DNA of 64,000 bases from contig NZ_CP030041.1 of assembly GCF_003260975.1 (NCBI RefSeq), positions 2,403,001 to 2,467,000 of the forward strand, written 5' to 3'. The DNA is from Echinicola strongylocentroti (GTDB lineage Bacteria > Bacteroidota > Bacteroidia > Cytophagales > Cyclobacteriaceae). Numbering within the stretch: position 1 is the stretch's first letter; each line of letters starts with the position of its first letter. The notes beneath the pieces are model-generated. The model did not search any database. It saw only the letters and a list, made by a program, of their open reading frames with translations, and was not told the origin of the DNA. Below are positions 17,463-27,285 of the stretch, one piece after another. Made by a program: the position numbers and the translations under genes.

Positions 17463-19043
17463 TTAAAACTCAGAGGTGAAGTGAAATTCAATTTCCGGAT
17501 AATTGTCCTGCACCATTTGCAGCCACGCCCTGGACTCTGCCATAAACACTAGCTTTCCTTCCTTATCGTAAGCGATATGACGGTTCTTGGACCGAACAAA
17601 CTCATCCAACTGCTTCTTATCTTTGCTACTGATCCAGCATGCCTTGTACAGGTTCATCGGTGCGAACTCTACCGTGGCATTATATTCATTTTTCAATCGG
17701 AATTGGATTACTTCAAACTGCAGCTGACCTACCGTCCCGATGACTTTTCTAGAGCCAATATCAAAGGTAAACAGCTGTGCCACGCCTTCTTCCATTAGCT
17801 GTTTCAGGCCTTTTTCGAGCTGCTTGGTTTTCATGGCGTCCTTATTGATCACTTCTTTGAAAATCTCCGGAGAGAAGCTTGGAATACCTTTAAACGTCAA
17901 GTTTTCTCCATCAGAAAGAGAATCGCCTATCTTCAGATTTCCAGTATCATATAATCCCACAATATCCCCGGGGAAGGCCTCTTCGATGATCTCTTTATCC
18001 TGTGCCATGAACGAGGTCACATTGGAAAAGCGCAAGGGCTTAGTAGCCCGCATGCTCTTATAGGGCTTATTTCGCTCAAATCTCCCAGAACATATCCTCA
18101 AAAAGGCAATCCGGTTACGGTGGTTCGGGTCCATATTGGCATGGATCTTAAAGACAAAGCCACTGAACTTATTCTCGTCAGGAGCGACTTCACGTTCTTC
18201 TGCATGCCTGCTTTTTGGAGAAGGAGCAATATCAATAAAGGTATCCAGCATTTCCTGTACACCAAAGTTATTAACGGCAGAACCAAAAAACACCGGAGCA
18301 ATCTCCCCATTGAGGTACGCTTCCTTGTCAAAATCAGGATAAACACCCTCTATCAACTCCACATCTTCCCGAAGTTGATCAGCATTGTGCTCTCCCACTA
18401 AGTCTTCCAGCTTCGCATCCGACAGGTCTTCTATCTCCATGATATCATCGGACAGCTTTCGCTGAGAAGGGCGGAAGAGGTTCAGCGATCTATTATAAAG
18501 GTTATAGACCCCTTTGAAAGTTTTCCCCATAGAAATCGGCCAAGATAGTGGACGGACATTGATGTTCAGCTTTTCCTCCACTTCATCTAAAAGGTCATAC
18601 GGATCACGGCCTTCGCGATCAAGCTTATTGATAAAGCAGATCACTGGTGTTTTCCTCATCCTACAGACCTCCATCAGCTTTTCGGTTTGGATCTCCACGC
18701 CTTTCACACAATCGATCACCATGATGACACTGTCCACCGCAGTCAGCGTACGATAGGTATCCTCTGCAAAGTCCTGGTGACCGGGTGTATCGAGAAGATT
18801 GATCTTGGTGCCTTTATATTCAAACCCCATCACGGAAGTGGCTACCGAAATACCCCGTTGTTTCTCGATTTCCATCCAGTCAGATTTGGCATGAGTATCG
18901 ATTTTGTTGGATTTTACGGCCCCAGCGGTCTTGATGGCACCACCAAAAAGCAACAGCTTCTCTGTCAAAGTGGTCTTCCCTGCATCCGGGTGGGAAATGA
19001 TTCCAAATGTTTTTCTTCTCTGAATCTCCTTGGTCAAACTCAT
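17463..19043 (-). CDS. prfC: Peptide chain release factor 3
   Basis: Translational GTPase that recycles RF1/RF2 from the ribosome after termination. 526 residues; P-loop SHPDAGKTT (17-25), the DTPGHQDF and NKLD GTPase motifs, then RF3 C-terminal domains ([11 protein letters not shown]). I start at [10 protein letters not shown], which matches RF3 N-termini. An ATG 11 codons upstream (19076) is excluded because a perfect -7 promoter box overlaps it. Followed by the pseudouridine synthase. Confidence 0.96.
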   Translation of the reverse strand: MSLTKEIQRRKTFGIISHPDAGKTTLTEKLLLFGGAIKTAGAVKSNKIDTHAKSDWMEIEKQRGISVATSVMGFEYKGTKINLLDTPGHQDFAEDTYRTLTAVDSVIMVIDCVKGVEIQTEKLMEVCRMRKTPVICFINKLDREGRDPYDLLDEVEEKLNINVRPLSWPISMGKTFKGVYNLYNRSLNLFRPSQRKLSDDIMEIEDLSDAKLEDLVGEHNADQLREDVELIEGVYPDFDKEAYLNGEIAPVFFGSAVNNFGVQEMLDTFIDIAPSPKSRHAEEREVAPDENKFSGFVFKIHANMDPNHRNRIAFLRICSGRFERNKPYKSMRATKPLRFSNVTSFMAQDKEIIEEAFPGDIVGLYDTGNLKIGDSLSDGENLTFKGIPSFSPEIFKEVINKDAMKTKQLEKGLKQLMEEGVAQLFTFDIGSRKVIGTVGQLQFEVIQFRLKNEYNATVEFAPMNLYKACWISSKDKKQLDEFVRSKNRHIAYDKEGKLVFMAESRAWLQMVQDNYPEIEFHFTSEF

Positions 19044-19073
19044 CTTTCTTCTGGCTCCTTTATTAGCAAGATG

Positions 19074-19081
19074 CAAAGGTA
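19074..19081 (-). promoter_or_regulatory. -7 box of the prfC promoter
   Basis: TACCTTTG on the minus strand is an exact TAnnTTTG match about 30 bases upstream of the MSLTKEIQ start. It overlaps the alternative upstream ATG, deciding the start. No TTG is seen at the -33 spacing. Confidence 0.55.
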
Positions 19082-19146
19082 ATTGATTATATCGAAAGAT
19101 GATAATTTAGAAGGCAGTGAGGAGTGCCGGACTTTTTAGGCCTGCA

Positions 19147-20385
19147 TTAATTGAAAAAAGGATCTTGGTCCACTTTAAACTCCGACGAGCTCTCATGAGG
19201 ACCTCTCAGCACGATGCGGAAAGTAGTGCCTTTGCCAAGCTCAGACTGATGGACAAAAATCCTTCCCCGATGATACCCTTCTATGATGCGTTTTGCCAGT
19301 GTAAGCCCCAGCCCCCAACCACGCTGACGGGTGGTAAACCCTGGGTTAAAGACTTTCTTGAACATGCTCTTGTCAATCCCCTTCCCGGTATCTGTAATGT
19401 CCACATGGACAAATTTCTCGCTTTCTTTCACAATATTGATCGCAATACTTCCTTGTCCCTTCATGGCATCGACGGCATTTTTACAAATATTCTCCACCAC
19501 CCACTCAAAGAGCGACCTGTTCATCATCGCATCCACATCTTCGGCATGACTGCTCAAGTCTATACTCACCTTACTGGAAATCCTTGGACGCAAATAACTG
19601 ACCGCCTCTTCAATAACCGAATAAACATTTTCTTGCTTGATCACTGGGGCACTGCCAATATTACTAAATCGTTCAGTCACCATTCTCAACTTGGAAACAT
19701 CCTTATCCAGCTCCACGATCACCTCCTTGTTCTCTTCCCAGACAGGTGAGTTTTTTAGGTAATCAATCCAAGCCATGAGTGAAGCGATCGGGGTACCCAA
19801 TTGGTGGGCCGTTTCTTTGGTCAGGCCAGCCCAAACCCGGTTTTGTTCGGCAATTTTGGACTGGTTAAATACGGCAAAGGCCAATAAGCCAAAAACTAAA
19901 ATCACCGAAAGCTGCACATAAGGATAGTACTTCAGCCTTGTCAGCAACTCAGAATTGGTGTAATACAGGTATTGATTGTCCAGGATCTGGATAGGCTCAT
20001 AGTCCATCTTCATCCTCACCACCTCTGCCCTCAGCTTCTCCTCAATATCCTGCTCTGTGGCATTTTTCTTAAAAGCAATGTTCCGGTGCTGACCAGAAGG
20101 GTTCCCAAAGGCATCCGCTACGATCACTGGGATATTATGGTTTTCCTGAATAATCCCCTGATGGATAAATGTAAGATTGTCAGAATTATTGGCCACATAC
20201 TCCATGGCATTGGCATAGAGCGTGATCTGTTTCTTTTCTCTTTCCTTAAGCTCACTTACCAAGGTATTGGTATAGTAAATAGATCCTATACTGATGATAA
20301 GAGAAGCTATAAAGATGATCCATTTTACCTTGCCCCGATTCTGATATAAATCCAGCGTAGCCAGATCTTGGATTTTATTCTTCAT
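19147..20385 (-). CDS. Membrane sensor histidine kinase (orphan)
   Basis: 412 residues: membrane helix about 22-40, a periplasmic sensor region of about 115 residues, a second helix about 156-174, a dimerisation domain with phospho-acceptor His194 (KETAHQLGTP) and an HATPase domain with N box ENICKNAVDAM, DTGKGI and GWGLGLTLAKRI. No HAMP, PAS or receiver domain is seen and no response regulator gene adjoins, so partner and signal are unknown. It is divergent from dps across 156 bases, the only contextual hint (stationary phase or oxidative stress). Confidence 0.9.
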   Translation of the reverse strand: MKNKIQDLATLDLYQNRGKVKWIIFIASLIISIGSIYYTNTLVSELKEREKKQITLYANAMEYVANNSDNLTFIHQGIIQENHNIPVIVADAFGNPSGQHRNIAFKKNATEQDIEEKLRAEVVRMKMDYEPIQILDNQYLYYTNSELLTRLKYYPYVQLSVILVFGLLAFAVFNQSKIAEQNRVWAGLTKETAHQLGTPIASLMAWIDYLKNSPVWEENKEVIVELDKDVSKLRMVTERFSNIGSAPVIKQENVYSVIEEAVSYLRPRISSKVSIDLSSHAEDVDAMMNRSLFEWVVENICKNAVDAMKGQGSIAINIVKESEKFVHVDITDTGKGIDKSMFKKVFNPGFTTRQRGWGLGLTLAKRIIEGYHRGRIFVHQSELGKGTTFRIVLRGPHESSSEFKVDQDPFFN

Positions 20386-20541
20386 TAATTTTATTCACTG
20401 GTGCTAATGGTGACTACCATTATTCTATAACTGTCTACATACATAGATATTATCTATTATCCATAGGAATTTTCAGTTTGATCCGGATAAAAGATAACCG
20501 TAAATTCGAATAAATATTTAAATAAACAAAACATCTATACA

Positions 20542-21012
20542 ATGGCAACTAACGAAATTGGATTAAAAGTAAAAGATAGCAAAGTACTATCGGCCAAACT
20601 CAATAAATTACTGGCGAACTATGAAATTTACTATCAAAATTTAAGGAATTTTCATTGGAATGTGTCCGGTCCGAATTTCTTTGAACTCCACGCCAAGTTT
20701 GAAGAACTATATAATGAAGCCAACGAGGCCATTGACGAGACCGCCGAAAGAATCCTTACCTTGGGAGAGCGTCCTTTGAGTTCCTTCGCAGAGTATATCG
20801 AAGAGGCCGCCATCAAGGAAGCCAAAAAAGTCATGGACCCCAAAAGCATGGTCGAAAACGTCAGGGAAAACCTGAACACACTGCTTACCTTGGAGCGGGA
20901 AACACTGGAAATCGCCAGTGCCCAAGGCGACGAAGGTACCGTAGCCCTGATGAGTGACTACATCACATCCAAAGAAAAAGTAGTCTGGATGTTATCTGCC
21001 TACCTCAGATAA
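20542..21012 (+). CDS. dps: Dps-family ferritin-like DNA-protection protein
   Basis: 156 residues. Forms a dodecamer that oxidises and stores iron and protects DNA in starvation or peroxide stress. The inter-subunit ferroxidase ligands are all present: His38 (NFHWN), His50, Asp65 and Glu69 (IDETAERI), with the 12-15-4 spacing of Dps proteins. The N-terminus has only a short basic tail, so direct DNA binding is uncertain. Monocistronic with a strong terminator. Confidence 0.95.
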   Translation: MATNEIGLKVKDSKVLSAKLNKLLANYEIYYQNLRNFHWNVSGPNFFELHAKFEELYNEANEAIDETAERILTLGERPLSSFAEYIEEAAIKEAKKVMDPKSMVENVRENLNTLLTLERETLEIASAQGDEGTVALMSDYITSKEKVVWMLSAYLR

Positions 21013-21016
21013 GAAA

Positions 21017-21048
21017 AAGGGCTGCCGATTTCTCGGCAGCCCTTTTTT
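21017..21048 (+). terminator. Terminator of dps
   Basis: AAGGGCTGCCGA (21017-21028) pairs perfectly with TCGGCAGCCCTT (21033-21044), followed by TTTTAT. Confidence 0.95.
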
Positions 21049-21110
21049 ATTTTATCAAATTATCTTTGTTCTTGGCTCTTGGTTCTTAATTCCAATCTTG
21101 CTACTTAAAC

Positions 21111-22421
21111 TCAATTATTCTGCTTTATCCACTTCCAAAGCATCTTATAATTCGCCTTAGTCCCATGGACCAAAATCCCAATGCGGTAAATTTTGGCCGC
21201 CACCCAAGTAGTAAACAAGAAGCCAAGAATCAGTAATACCATTGATACCGCCAGGTCAAATAACGGGATGCCGTAACTGGCCCTGCCCACCATAGAAATC
21301 GGCGAGGTAAACGGGATAACAGAAAGCCAAAAACTCACCTTACTCCCTGGATCATCCAGCACAAAAATAAACAACCCAAAATAGCTGGCGATCAACGGAA
21401 TAGTAACCGGAAACATAAACTGCTGAGCATCTCCCGGAGAGTCTACGGCAGCTCCAATAGCAGCAAAAAAAGCACCATATAGTAAATACCCTCCCAAAAA
21501 GTAAAAGAGGAAGGTCAACACCAATTTTACGAAATCAATGCCCTGAACCACTTGGATCACTTGTGCCATTTCACTGGATTGCATCATTGCCTGGGCAGCC
21601 TCTGGATTGGCCATTTCCAAGGCTTGCTGCTGTGGCATTTGCATACCAAAATACCCCATCACCACCGACGAAACAGCGGAGATCAATACTATCCAGATCA
21701 AGAACTGCGTCAAGCCTACTGCTCCTATCCCGATGATCTTGCCGAGCATCAGCTGAAACGGCTTAATGGAAGAAACCAAAATCTCAATGATCCTACTGGA
21801 TTTTTCTTCGATCACCCCCTGCATGATCTGCGTACCATACACGAAGATAAATGTATAAATCAAAATCCCGAGAAAAAAGCCCAATCCGTAGTTGACCCCA
21901 GCATTGGAGACTTTCTCATCTCCCCCTTCTTCCAACGTGATGGAACTAATGGACACTGGCGTCTTTGAATCCCTGATCACTTTGGGATCAATACCAAATT
22001 TATACAGCCTGATCTCCTCAATCCGTCGGCTTATCTTTTCCTCCAGATCACCTACAAACCCTAAATTAGCAGCCTTCTGGGAATAGAATCGGATACCCTC
22101 GGGGTTTTCCACATCAATTTTAGGAATGTACAAAAAGCCAAATCGTTCCCCATCTTGGACAAGTTTTTTGGCCTCCTCTTGGGGTAGGTCAGAATATGAA
22201 AAGGCAAACTCACCGCTACTCTCCAAAAAAAACCGGTCACTCTCGTCCACTACCTCGATGATTTTCAATGCATTTCCTCCTTCATCACTCAGCGAAATCC
22301 ACAAAAACACCCCTAGAATGGCTGGAAAGATAAGCGGTGTGATCAGCGTGGCCAGCAGGAACGATTTTTTTCTTACCCGAGCAAAGTACTCCCTTCTGAT
22401 CACCAAAAAGACCTTATTCAT
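21111..22421 (-). CDS. ABC-2 type transporter permease (NatB-like)
   Basis: 436 residues. One helix near the N-terminus (about 20-43), a long extracytoplasmic domain (about 45-185), then five or more helices including FFLGGYLLYGAFFAAIGAA, the ABC2_membrane_3/NatB pattern of exporters for Na+, peptides or antibiotics. The substrate is not deducible. Its start overlaps the end of the ATPase gene by 8 bases, so the two are translationally coupled and form one exporter. Confidence 0.88.
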   Translation of the reverse strand: MNKVFLVIRREYFARVRKKSFLLATLITPLIFPAILGVFLWISLSDEGGNALKIIEVVDESDRFFLESSGEFAFSYSDLPQEEAKKLVQDGERFGFLYIPKIDVENPEGIRFYSQKAANLGFVGDLEEKISRRIEEIRLYKFGIDPKVIRDSKTPVSISSITLEEGGDEKVSNAGVNYGLGFFLGILIYTFIFVYGTQIMQGVIEEKSSRIIEILVSSIKPFQLMLGKIIGIGAVGLTQFLIWIVLISAVSSVVMGYFGMQMPQQQALEMANPEAAQAMMQSSEMAQVIQVVQGIDFVKLVLTFLFYFLGGYLLYGAFFAAIGAAVDSPGDAQQFMFPVTIPLIASYFGLFIFVLDDPGSKVSFWLSVIPFTSPISMVGRASYGIPLFDLAVSMVLLILGFLFTTWVAAKIYRIGILVHGTKANYKMLWKWIKQNN

Positions 22422-23316
22422 TGTTTGATTCTTTTACCTTTTCTATGAAAATTTCTTCAATCGTTGGGATCCTCTCCTCAAAACCTATCACTTCACCATA
22501 CGTCATCAATTCCCCAAGCAGTTCATTGGGCGAATCATGTTCGAGATGAACATCCAACAAGGTCATCCCCGCTTCTTCTGCCCTAACAAGGTATTTTTCT
22601 GGAAGATCTATCCCCGTTCCTTTCAGCTTGACTTTGAAAGTATTGCTACGGGATTGGTCCTTTATTTGGGAAACTGGGCCATCAAGTACTTTATAGGATT
22701 TGTTGATCATGGTGATATGGTCGCAAAGGAGTTCTACGGACTCCATCCGGTGGGTGCTGAGCACCACGGTGGTCCCTCGATCTTTAAGCGCCAGCATTTC
22801 GTTCTTGATCACCTCTGCATTCACTGGATCAAAACCAGAAAAAGGTTCGTCCAAAATCAAAATCTCAGGATCATGGATTACCGTTGCGATAAACTGTACC
22901 TTTTGGGCCATTCCTTTGGAGAGGTCTTCAATTTTCTTCTCAGACCATGCTTTGATATCCAACCTTTCTAACCAGTAGCTCACTTTTTCTTTTGCCCCGG
23001 CAGCACTCAGGCCTTTTAGCCGTGCAAAATAAAGCAACTGCTCTCCCACCTTCATCCTTTTGTAAAGCCCTCGCTCCTCAGGCAAATAACCGATGTCTTT
23101 GATATGCCCAGGGGACAAGGGTTTTCCCTTGATGAAAATATCACCGCTATCTGCTGCTATAATCTGATTTATGATACGAATCAACGAAGTCTTTCCAGCT
23201 CCATTAGGACCTAACAACCCAAAGACACATCCTTCCGGCACATTTAAGTCCACATCTGTCAGTGCTGGCTGTACGCCGTAATTTTTGTTAAGTCCCTCAA
23301 TTTTAAGAATATCCAA
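22414..23316 (-). CDS. ABC transporter ATP-binding protein (NatA-like)
   Basis: About 300 residues. Walker A GPNGAGKTS, Q-loop region, signature LSKGMAQKVQ, Walker B ILILDEPFSG and the His-switch in LSTHRM are intact, with a C-terminal extension typical of ABC-2 exporters. I start at a TTG (MDILKIEGLNKNYG) because homologous ATPases begin there; an ATG 22 codons upstream (23382) adds the hydrophobic stretch YYALFLSNYCLWFLKL, which is atypical for a cytosolic ATPase. It pairs with the permease downstream. Confidence 0.9.
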   Translation of the reverse strand: MDILKIEGLNKNYGVQPALTDVDLNVPEGCVFGLLGPNGAGKTSLIRIINQIIAADSGDIFIKGKPLSPGHIKDIGYLPEERGLYKRMKVGEQLLYFARLKGLSAAGAKEKVSYWLERLDIKAWSEKKIEDLSKGMAQKVQFIATVIHDPEILILDEPFSGFDPVNAEVIKNEMLALKDRGTTVVLSTHRMESVELLCDHITMINKSYKVLDGPVSQIKDQSRSNTFKVKLKGTGIDLPEKYLVRAEEAGMTLLDVHLEHDSPNELLGELMTYGEVIGFEERIPTIEEIFIEKVKESNNE

Positions 23317-23391
23317 ACTTGTGAGTTTTAAAAACCAAAGACAATAATTAGACAAAAATAAGGCGTAATACTTAACCTCCAAGCCAATCGG

Positions 23392-24285
23392 CTATTTTAA
23401 GACCAAGGATCCCACGGATACATCTATTTCAAAAGTAATGAGGTTTTTCACGCCTTCCTCGTACCCTTTGCTTGCGTACACTTTATCCCCTACTTCAGTC
23501 AGGTAAGAGGGCAGTTTTTTACGGCACATGGCAGTGGAATTTATTTTTACCAAATACGGGTTTTGAGGTGCTGGCAGTAATATGTAAACTGCACCAGCAC
23601 CAACTGTCGTCATGATATGACAGGGTTTATCACTTTCAAAATGCTTGTCAAAATTGAGGTTCACCTGACCATAATTCACTTCAAAAATCATATTTCTTGC
23701 GTTGGCATGTGTCATGTTGACACCATCCACAGTACCCATATTTACTTTTACCAGCAGGGTGTCCATTTCCGTCAAATTCCTCCCTTTTTCCATGTAATTG
23801 AGCGAGACATCTGCTGTTGCCGTGGTAATTTTGCATCGCTTCACTTTTAGATTGGAAAGGTCTACATTGGCCTGGCCTATGCCAAAATGTAAGTCAAGAA
23901 GATAAGCGTATTGCTCGCTAAGCCCCACTTCCCAAGTATGGTCAAAATCCCCCTCACTGGTCGCAAAAAGCTTTGAACTCAGCCGTTTCCCAAAACTCTC
24001 CTGCTCCACATCACTATGGTTAAGGTTTGCTGTGAGCACGGCATCTTGAATGTGATAGGAAAAATCAGGAAGAATATTGACTTTGGAAAGATGGGAATGG
24101 ATCATAACGGGATCGCTCATATACATCTTATTGATATCCGAGACCCCTTTATAGGAAGAGAAATTCAATTGCACTCGATCAAAGCCACTCTTTTCCTCCA
24201 CCACAAATTCTTTTACAATTTGGCCCCGCACTATTCCTGATAGTACCAAAGTAAAGCAGGCGACTAAGTACAATCTATTCAACAT
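23392..24285 (-). CDS. Secreted beta-rich protein of unknown function
   Basis: 297 residues, family not recognised. Signal peptide about 1-21 (cleaved before Q22). The mature protein looks like a repetitive beta-helix or adhesin fold in the style of DUF4097/toast-rack domains: alternating hydrophobic strands with turns such as VDLSNLKVKRCKITTATADV and MGTVDGVNMTHANARNMIFE. Only two Cys occur in the mature part plus one in the C-terminal third. It stands 9-75 bases upstream of the ABC exporter on the same strand, so the three may be cotranscribed; a role in envelope maintenance is a guess. Confidence 0.65.
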   Translation of the reverse strand: MLNRLYLVACFTLVLSGIVRGQIVKEFVVEEKSGFDRVQLNFSSYKGVSDINKMYMSDPVMIHSHLSKVNILPDFSYHIQDAVLTANLNHSDVEQESFGKRLSSKLFATSEGDFDHTWEVGLSEQYAYLLDLHFGIGQANVDLSNLKVKRCKITTATADVSLNYMEKGRNLTEMDTLLVKVNMGTVDGVNMTHANARNMIFEVNYGQVNLNFDKHFESDKPCHIMTTVGAGAVYILLPAPQNPYLVKINSTAMCRKKLPSYLTEVGDKVYASKGYEEGVKNLITFEIDVSVGSLVLK

Positions 24286-24333
24286 ACGAATAAACTACGA
24301 TACGTTGGGGAAAAGGTTGGCGAAAGCATAAAA

Positions 24334-24357
24334 AAAGCCGGAAAATTTTCCGGCTTT
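24334..24357 (-). terminator. Terminator of the grpE-dnaJ operon
   Basis: Perfect palindrome AAAGCCGGAAAA/TTTTCCGGCTTT followed on the minus strand by TTTTATGC. Confidence 0.9.
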
Positions 24358-24378
24358 CATTACTGCTGTTTTTTCGCT

Positions 24379-25497
24379 CTAGAAGAATTCCTTCATTTTG
24401 TCAAAAAAAGTTTTTTCTGACTTCCCTGGGGCGGGAATGAAGTTCTCTGATGTTCTCAGCACTTCCAGTTTTTCTCTTTCTTCTTTGGTCAACTGCTGTG
24501 GTGTCCACACATTCACATGGATCAGCTCATCTCCTCTGCCAAAACCGTTCAGGTCTTTGATCCCTTTACCTTTCAGGCGAAGGATCTTGCCGCTTTGGGT
24601 ACCTGGGTCAAGCTTGATCTTCACTTTACTTTCGATCGTGGGCACTTCGATGTGAGCACCCAATGCAGCATCTACGAAGTTTACATATAGATCGTAGACC
24701 ACATTATTGCCATCTCTCTGAAGGATGTCGTGTTCGATCTCTTCGATGACGATCAGCAGGTCACCTGCTACCCCACCGGGGGTTTCGTTACCTTTTCCTG
24801 ACATGCTGAGCTGCATTCCGTCGGCTACACCTGAAGGGATATTGATCGGGATGATTTCCTCCTTAAGCACCAAGCCTCTAGCATCTGCATGATCAGGTTT
24901 TTTATCAATGATCTGGCCTGTACCTCCGCAGTTGGGACAAGTACTGGCAGAAACCATTTGTCCAAGCATGGTATTCACCACTTTTTTGACTTGGCCAGCA
25001 CCTTGACAGGTCGAACAGGTCTTAAAGGACACTCCGTCAGCTACCAAGTGCCGCTTGACCTTGATTTTCTTCTCTACGCCATTAGCTATTTCTTTGAGAT
25101 TGACCTTCAGTTTCACGCGGAGGTTGGTGCCTTTTCGCACCCTTCGGCCTCCGGCTCTTCCTCCTCCAAAAAAGGACTCGAAGCCACCGCCTCCGCCGCC
25201 AAAGATGTCACCAAACTGGGAGAAGATATCATCCATGTTCATACCTCCTCCACCACCAAAGCCACCGTTTCCACCTACACCTTGATGGCCAAACTGGTCA
25301 TAACGTTGCTTTTTCTCGGGATTGCTGAGCACCTCGTAGGCTTCTGCTGCCTCCTTGAATTTCTCCTCGGCTTCTTGGTCTCCGGAGTTCTTGTCAGGGT
25401 GATACTTCAAGGCCATCTTACGATAGGCCTTTTTTATTTCATCTGCCTCGGCTCCTTTTGAAAGCCCTAATACTTCATAATAGTCTCTCTTTCCCAT
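24379..25497 (-). CDS. dnaJ: Molecular chaperone DnaJ lacking zinc centre I
   Basis: Hsp40 co-chaperone stimulating DnaK ATPase. 372 residues: J domain (1-70, His33-Pro-Asp35), Gly/Phe-rich linker (71-118), Cys-rich region and C-terminal substrate domains. Standard DnaJ has four CxxCxGxG motifs; here only two remain, CSTCQGAG (Cys161/Cys164) and CPNCGGTG (Cys187/Cys190). The places of motifs 1 and 4 read VKRHLVADG and [12 protein letters not shown]. Thus zinc centre II, formed by motifs 2 and 3, is kept and centre I is gone. Located 6 bases after grpE. Confidence 0.95.
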   Translation of the reverse strand: MGKRDYYEVLGLSKGAEADEIKKAYRKMALKYHPDKNSGDQEAEEKFKEAAEAYEVLSNPEKKQRYDQFGHQGVGGNGGFGGGGGMNMDDIFSQFGDIFGGGGGGFESFFGGGRAGGRRVRKGTNLRVKLKVNLKEIANGVEKKIKVKRHLVADGVSFKTCSTCQGAGQVKKVVNTMLGQMVSASTCPNCGGTGQIIDKKPDHADARGLVLKEEIIPINIPSGVADGMQLSMSGKGNETPGGVAGDLLIVIEEIEHDILQRDGNNVVYDLYVNFVDAALGAHIEVPTIESKVKIKLDPGTQSGKILRLKGKGIKDLNGFGRGDELIHVNVWTPQQLTKEEREKLEVLRTSENFIPAPGKSEKTFFDKMKEFF

Positions 25498-25503
25498 AAT
25501 ATC

Positions 25504-26091
25504 TTAAGATCCAATGACTACCTTGGCATACCTTACTACTTTGTCGCCAAGCTTATAGCCTTTTTCCACCACATCGATTACTTTTCCCTTCATATCTTCT
25601 GTAGGAGCGGGGATCTGGGTAATGGCTTCCTGATTATCAGCGTCAAAATCTTTGCCAATCAAATCATCCATTGCTGTCAGTCCCTTTGCCTCAAGCACTT
25701 TTAGCAGTTTATGATAGATCAACAGACTGCCCTCCAGCGCCTTTTCATTATCGGCTTCTTTCTCCTCTGCTCTTATGGCCCGTTCAAAGTCATCCACCAC
25801 CGGAATAAGGTCTTTCAGCACTTCCTCTGATGCCGTCTTGATCAAGTCAAGACGCTCCTTTGAAGTCCTTCTTCGGTAGTTTTCAAATTCTGAGTAAAGC
25901 CTTAAATATTTCTCTTTCAACTCCTGGCTTTCCGCTTTTAGTTGCTCTTCAGCTGACAGTTCTTCAGTGGACAGTTCCTCTGCTCCCTGATCTTCTGTCT
26001 TGGCTTCGTTGTTCGCTGTACCTTCTTCGTTGTTCACTTCTTGGTTTTGCGCATCTACTTGCTCTTCTGCGGCTACTTTTTCCTTATTCAT
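25504..26091 (-). CDS. grpE: Nucleotide exchange factor GrpE
   Basis: Releases ADP from DnaK. About 195 residues: a long acidic Gln/Glu-rich N-terminus, a coiled coil (about 60-100, containing YLRLYSEFENYRRRTSKER) and the beta-wing domain with the GrpE signature (NQEAITQIPAP, VVEKGYKLGDKVVRYAKVVI). I start at MNKEKVAAEEQ because AAAGGAGAT stands just before it, a rare good Shine-Dalgarno in this genome. ATGs at 26124 and 26163 are upstream, the latter within the putative promoter. First gene of grpE-dnaJ. Confidence 0.94.
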   Translation of the reverse strand: MNKEKVAAEEQVDAQNQEVNNEEGTANNEAKTEDQGAEELSTEELSAEEQLKAESQELKEKYLRLYSEFENYRRRTSKERLDLIKTASEEVLKDLIPVVDDFERAIRAEEKEADNEKALEGSLLIYHKLLKVLEAKGLTAMDDLIGKDFDADNQEAITQIPAPTEDMKGKVIDVVEKGYKLGDKVVRYAKVVIGS

Positions 26092-26135
26092 ATCTCCTTT
26101 AGAATAATTATCTTGCTCTAACATTTGACCTACGA

Positions 26136-26163
26136 TAAACGTATTCTTCTCAACGATTATCAA
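26136..26163 (-). promoter_or_regulatory. Putative grpE-dnaJ promoter
   Basis: On the minus strand TTG (26161-26163), 17 bases, TACGTTTA (26136-26143), one base from TAnnTTTG. It makes the farthest upstream ATG unusable. No CIRCE-type heat-shock operator is visible. Confidence 0.45.
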
Positions 26164-26199
26164 TTAGTTTGCCACTTTGCCTAGCCTGACAAACTGACA

Positions 26200-27192
26200 T
26201 CATCCTATAATGGCTGCATAGACCAAGTCTTTCAACTTGTCCAAGTTATAGTGGCTTACTGAGGATATAAATACACTCGGTACTCCTTCGGGAAGATCAC
26301 CTTGCATCTCTTCCATCAATTCTTCATCCAACATGTCTGCTTTGGAAACCGCAAGGATCCTTTTTTTATCCAGCAGCTCGGGATTGTACTCCTTTAGTTC
26401 ATTTAGAAGGACACCATATTGCTCTTTGATACTATCAGCATCTGCGGGGACCATAAACAACAAAATGGAATTTCGTTCTATATGTCTAAGAAACCTCAGA
26501 CCAAGCCCTCGGCCATCAGAGGCTCCTTCGATGATTCCCGGGATATCGGCCATCACAAATGACCTGTCATCACGGTAGCTCACCACTCCGAGGTTGGGCA
26601 CCAAGGTCGTAAAAGGATAATCCCCGACTTCTGGTTTGGCCGCAGATATGGTCGAAAGCAAGGTGGACTTACCGGCATTTGGGAACCCTACCAGCCCAAC
26701 ATCTGCCAGCAGCTTAAGTTCCAAAATAATCCATTCCTCTACTCCCTCTTCTCCAGGCTGTGCATAGTGCGGGGCTTGGTTAGTGGAAGACTTGAAATGG
26801 TCATTTCCCAAACCTCCCCTACCGCCTTTGGTCAGCACCACTTCTTCTCCATCTGCTGTAATCTCAAAACGCACTTCTTGAGTTTCCGCGTCCTTGGCAA
26901 CAGTACCCAATGGCACTTCAAGGATGACATCATCACCGTCTTTTCCTCTCCTACGGCCACCTTCACCCCCTTTGCCGTTTTGGGCAATGATGTGTTTCCT
27001 GTATTTTAGGTGAAGCAAGGTCCACAGCTGCGAATTGCCACGCAGGATAATATGGCCACCTCTACCTCCGTCACCACCATCAGGGCCACCTTTGGGCACG
27101 TGCTTTTCCCTTCTGAAATGGGCAGAACCAGCACCTCCAGCTCCGGAACGGGAGCAAAACTTCACATAATCTATAAAATTTGAATCTGCCAC
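26200..27192 (-). CDS. obgE: Obg-family ribosome-assembly GTPase
   Basis: 330 residues. Essential GTPase in 50S assembly and stringent/growth control. N-terminal glycine-rich Obg fold (about 1-158, with [12 protein letters not shown]), then the G domain with P-loop GFPNAGKST (169-177) and DIPGIIEGA. The extra C-terminal OCT domain of some Obg proteins is absent, normal here. It follows adk by 94 bases; a hairpin and a -7-like box lie in that gap. Confidence 0.96.
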   Translation of the reverse strand: MADSNFIDYVKFCSRSGAGGAGSAHFRREKHVPKGGPDGGDGGRGGHIILRGNSQLWTLLHLKYRKHIIAQNGKGGEGGRRRGKDGDDVILEVPLGTVAKDAETQEVRFEITADGEEVVLTKGGRGGLGNDHFKSSTNQAPHYAQPGEEGVEEWIILELKLLADVGLVGFPNAGKSTLLSTISAAKPEVGDYPFTTLVPNLGVVSYRDDRSFVMADIPGIIEGASDGRGLGLRFLRHIERNSILLFMVPADADSIKEQYGVLLNELKEYNPELLDKKRILAVSKADMLDEELMEEMQGDLPEGVPSVFISSVSHYNLDKLKDLVYAAIIG

Positions 27193-27225
27193 TTTTCTAT
27201 TTTCTTAATCCACTAAAACAAAAGA

Positions 27226-27247
27226 GGCTAAGAAATAATTCTTAGCC
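27226..27247 (-). terminator. Hairpin between adk and obgE
   Basis: GGCTAAGAA (27226-27234) and TTCTTAGCC (27239-27247) pair perfectly; the minus-strand tail is TCTTTTGTTTTAG. It can end hpt-adk transcripts, but it also lies downstream of the -7 box at 27262-27269 and so inside a possible obgE leader. Confidence 0.7.
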
Positions 27248-27261
27248 AATGAAATTTTTCA

Positions 27262-27269
27262 CAAAGGTA
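27262..27269 (-). promoter_or_regulatory. -7-like box ahead of obgE
   Basis: TACCTTTG on the minus strand, exact TAnnTTTG. No TTG at the expected -33 spacing. Transcripts from here would pass the hairpin at 27226-27247 before reaching obgE. Confidence 0.4.
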
Positions 27270-27285
27270 CGATTATTTCTGGTAA

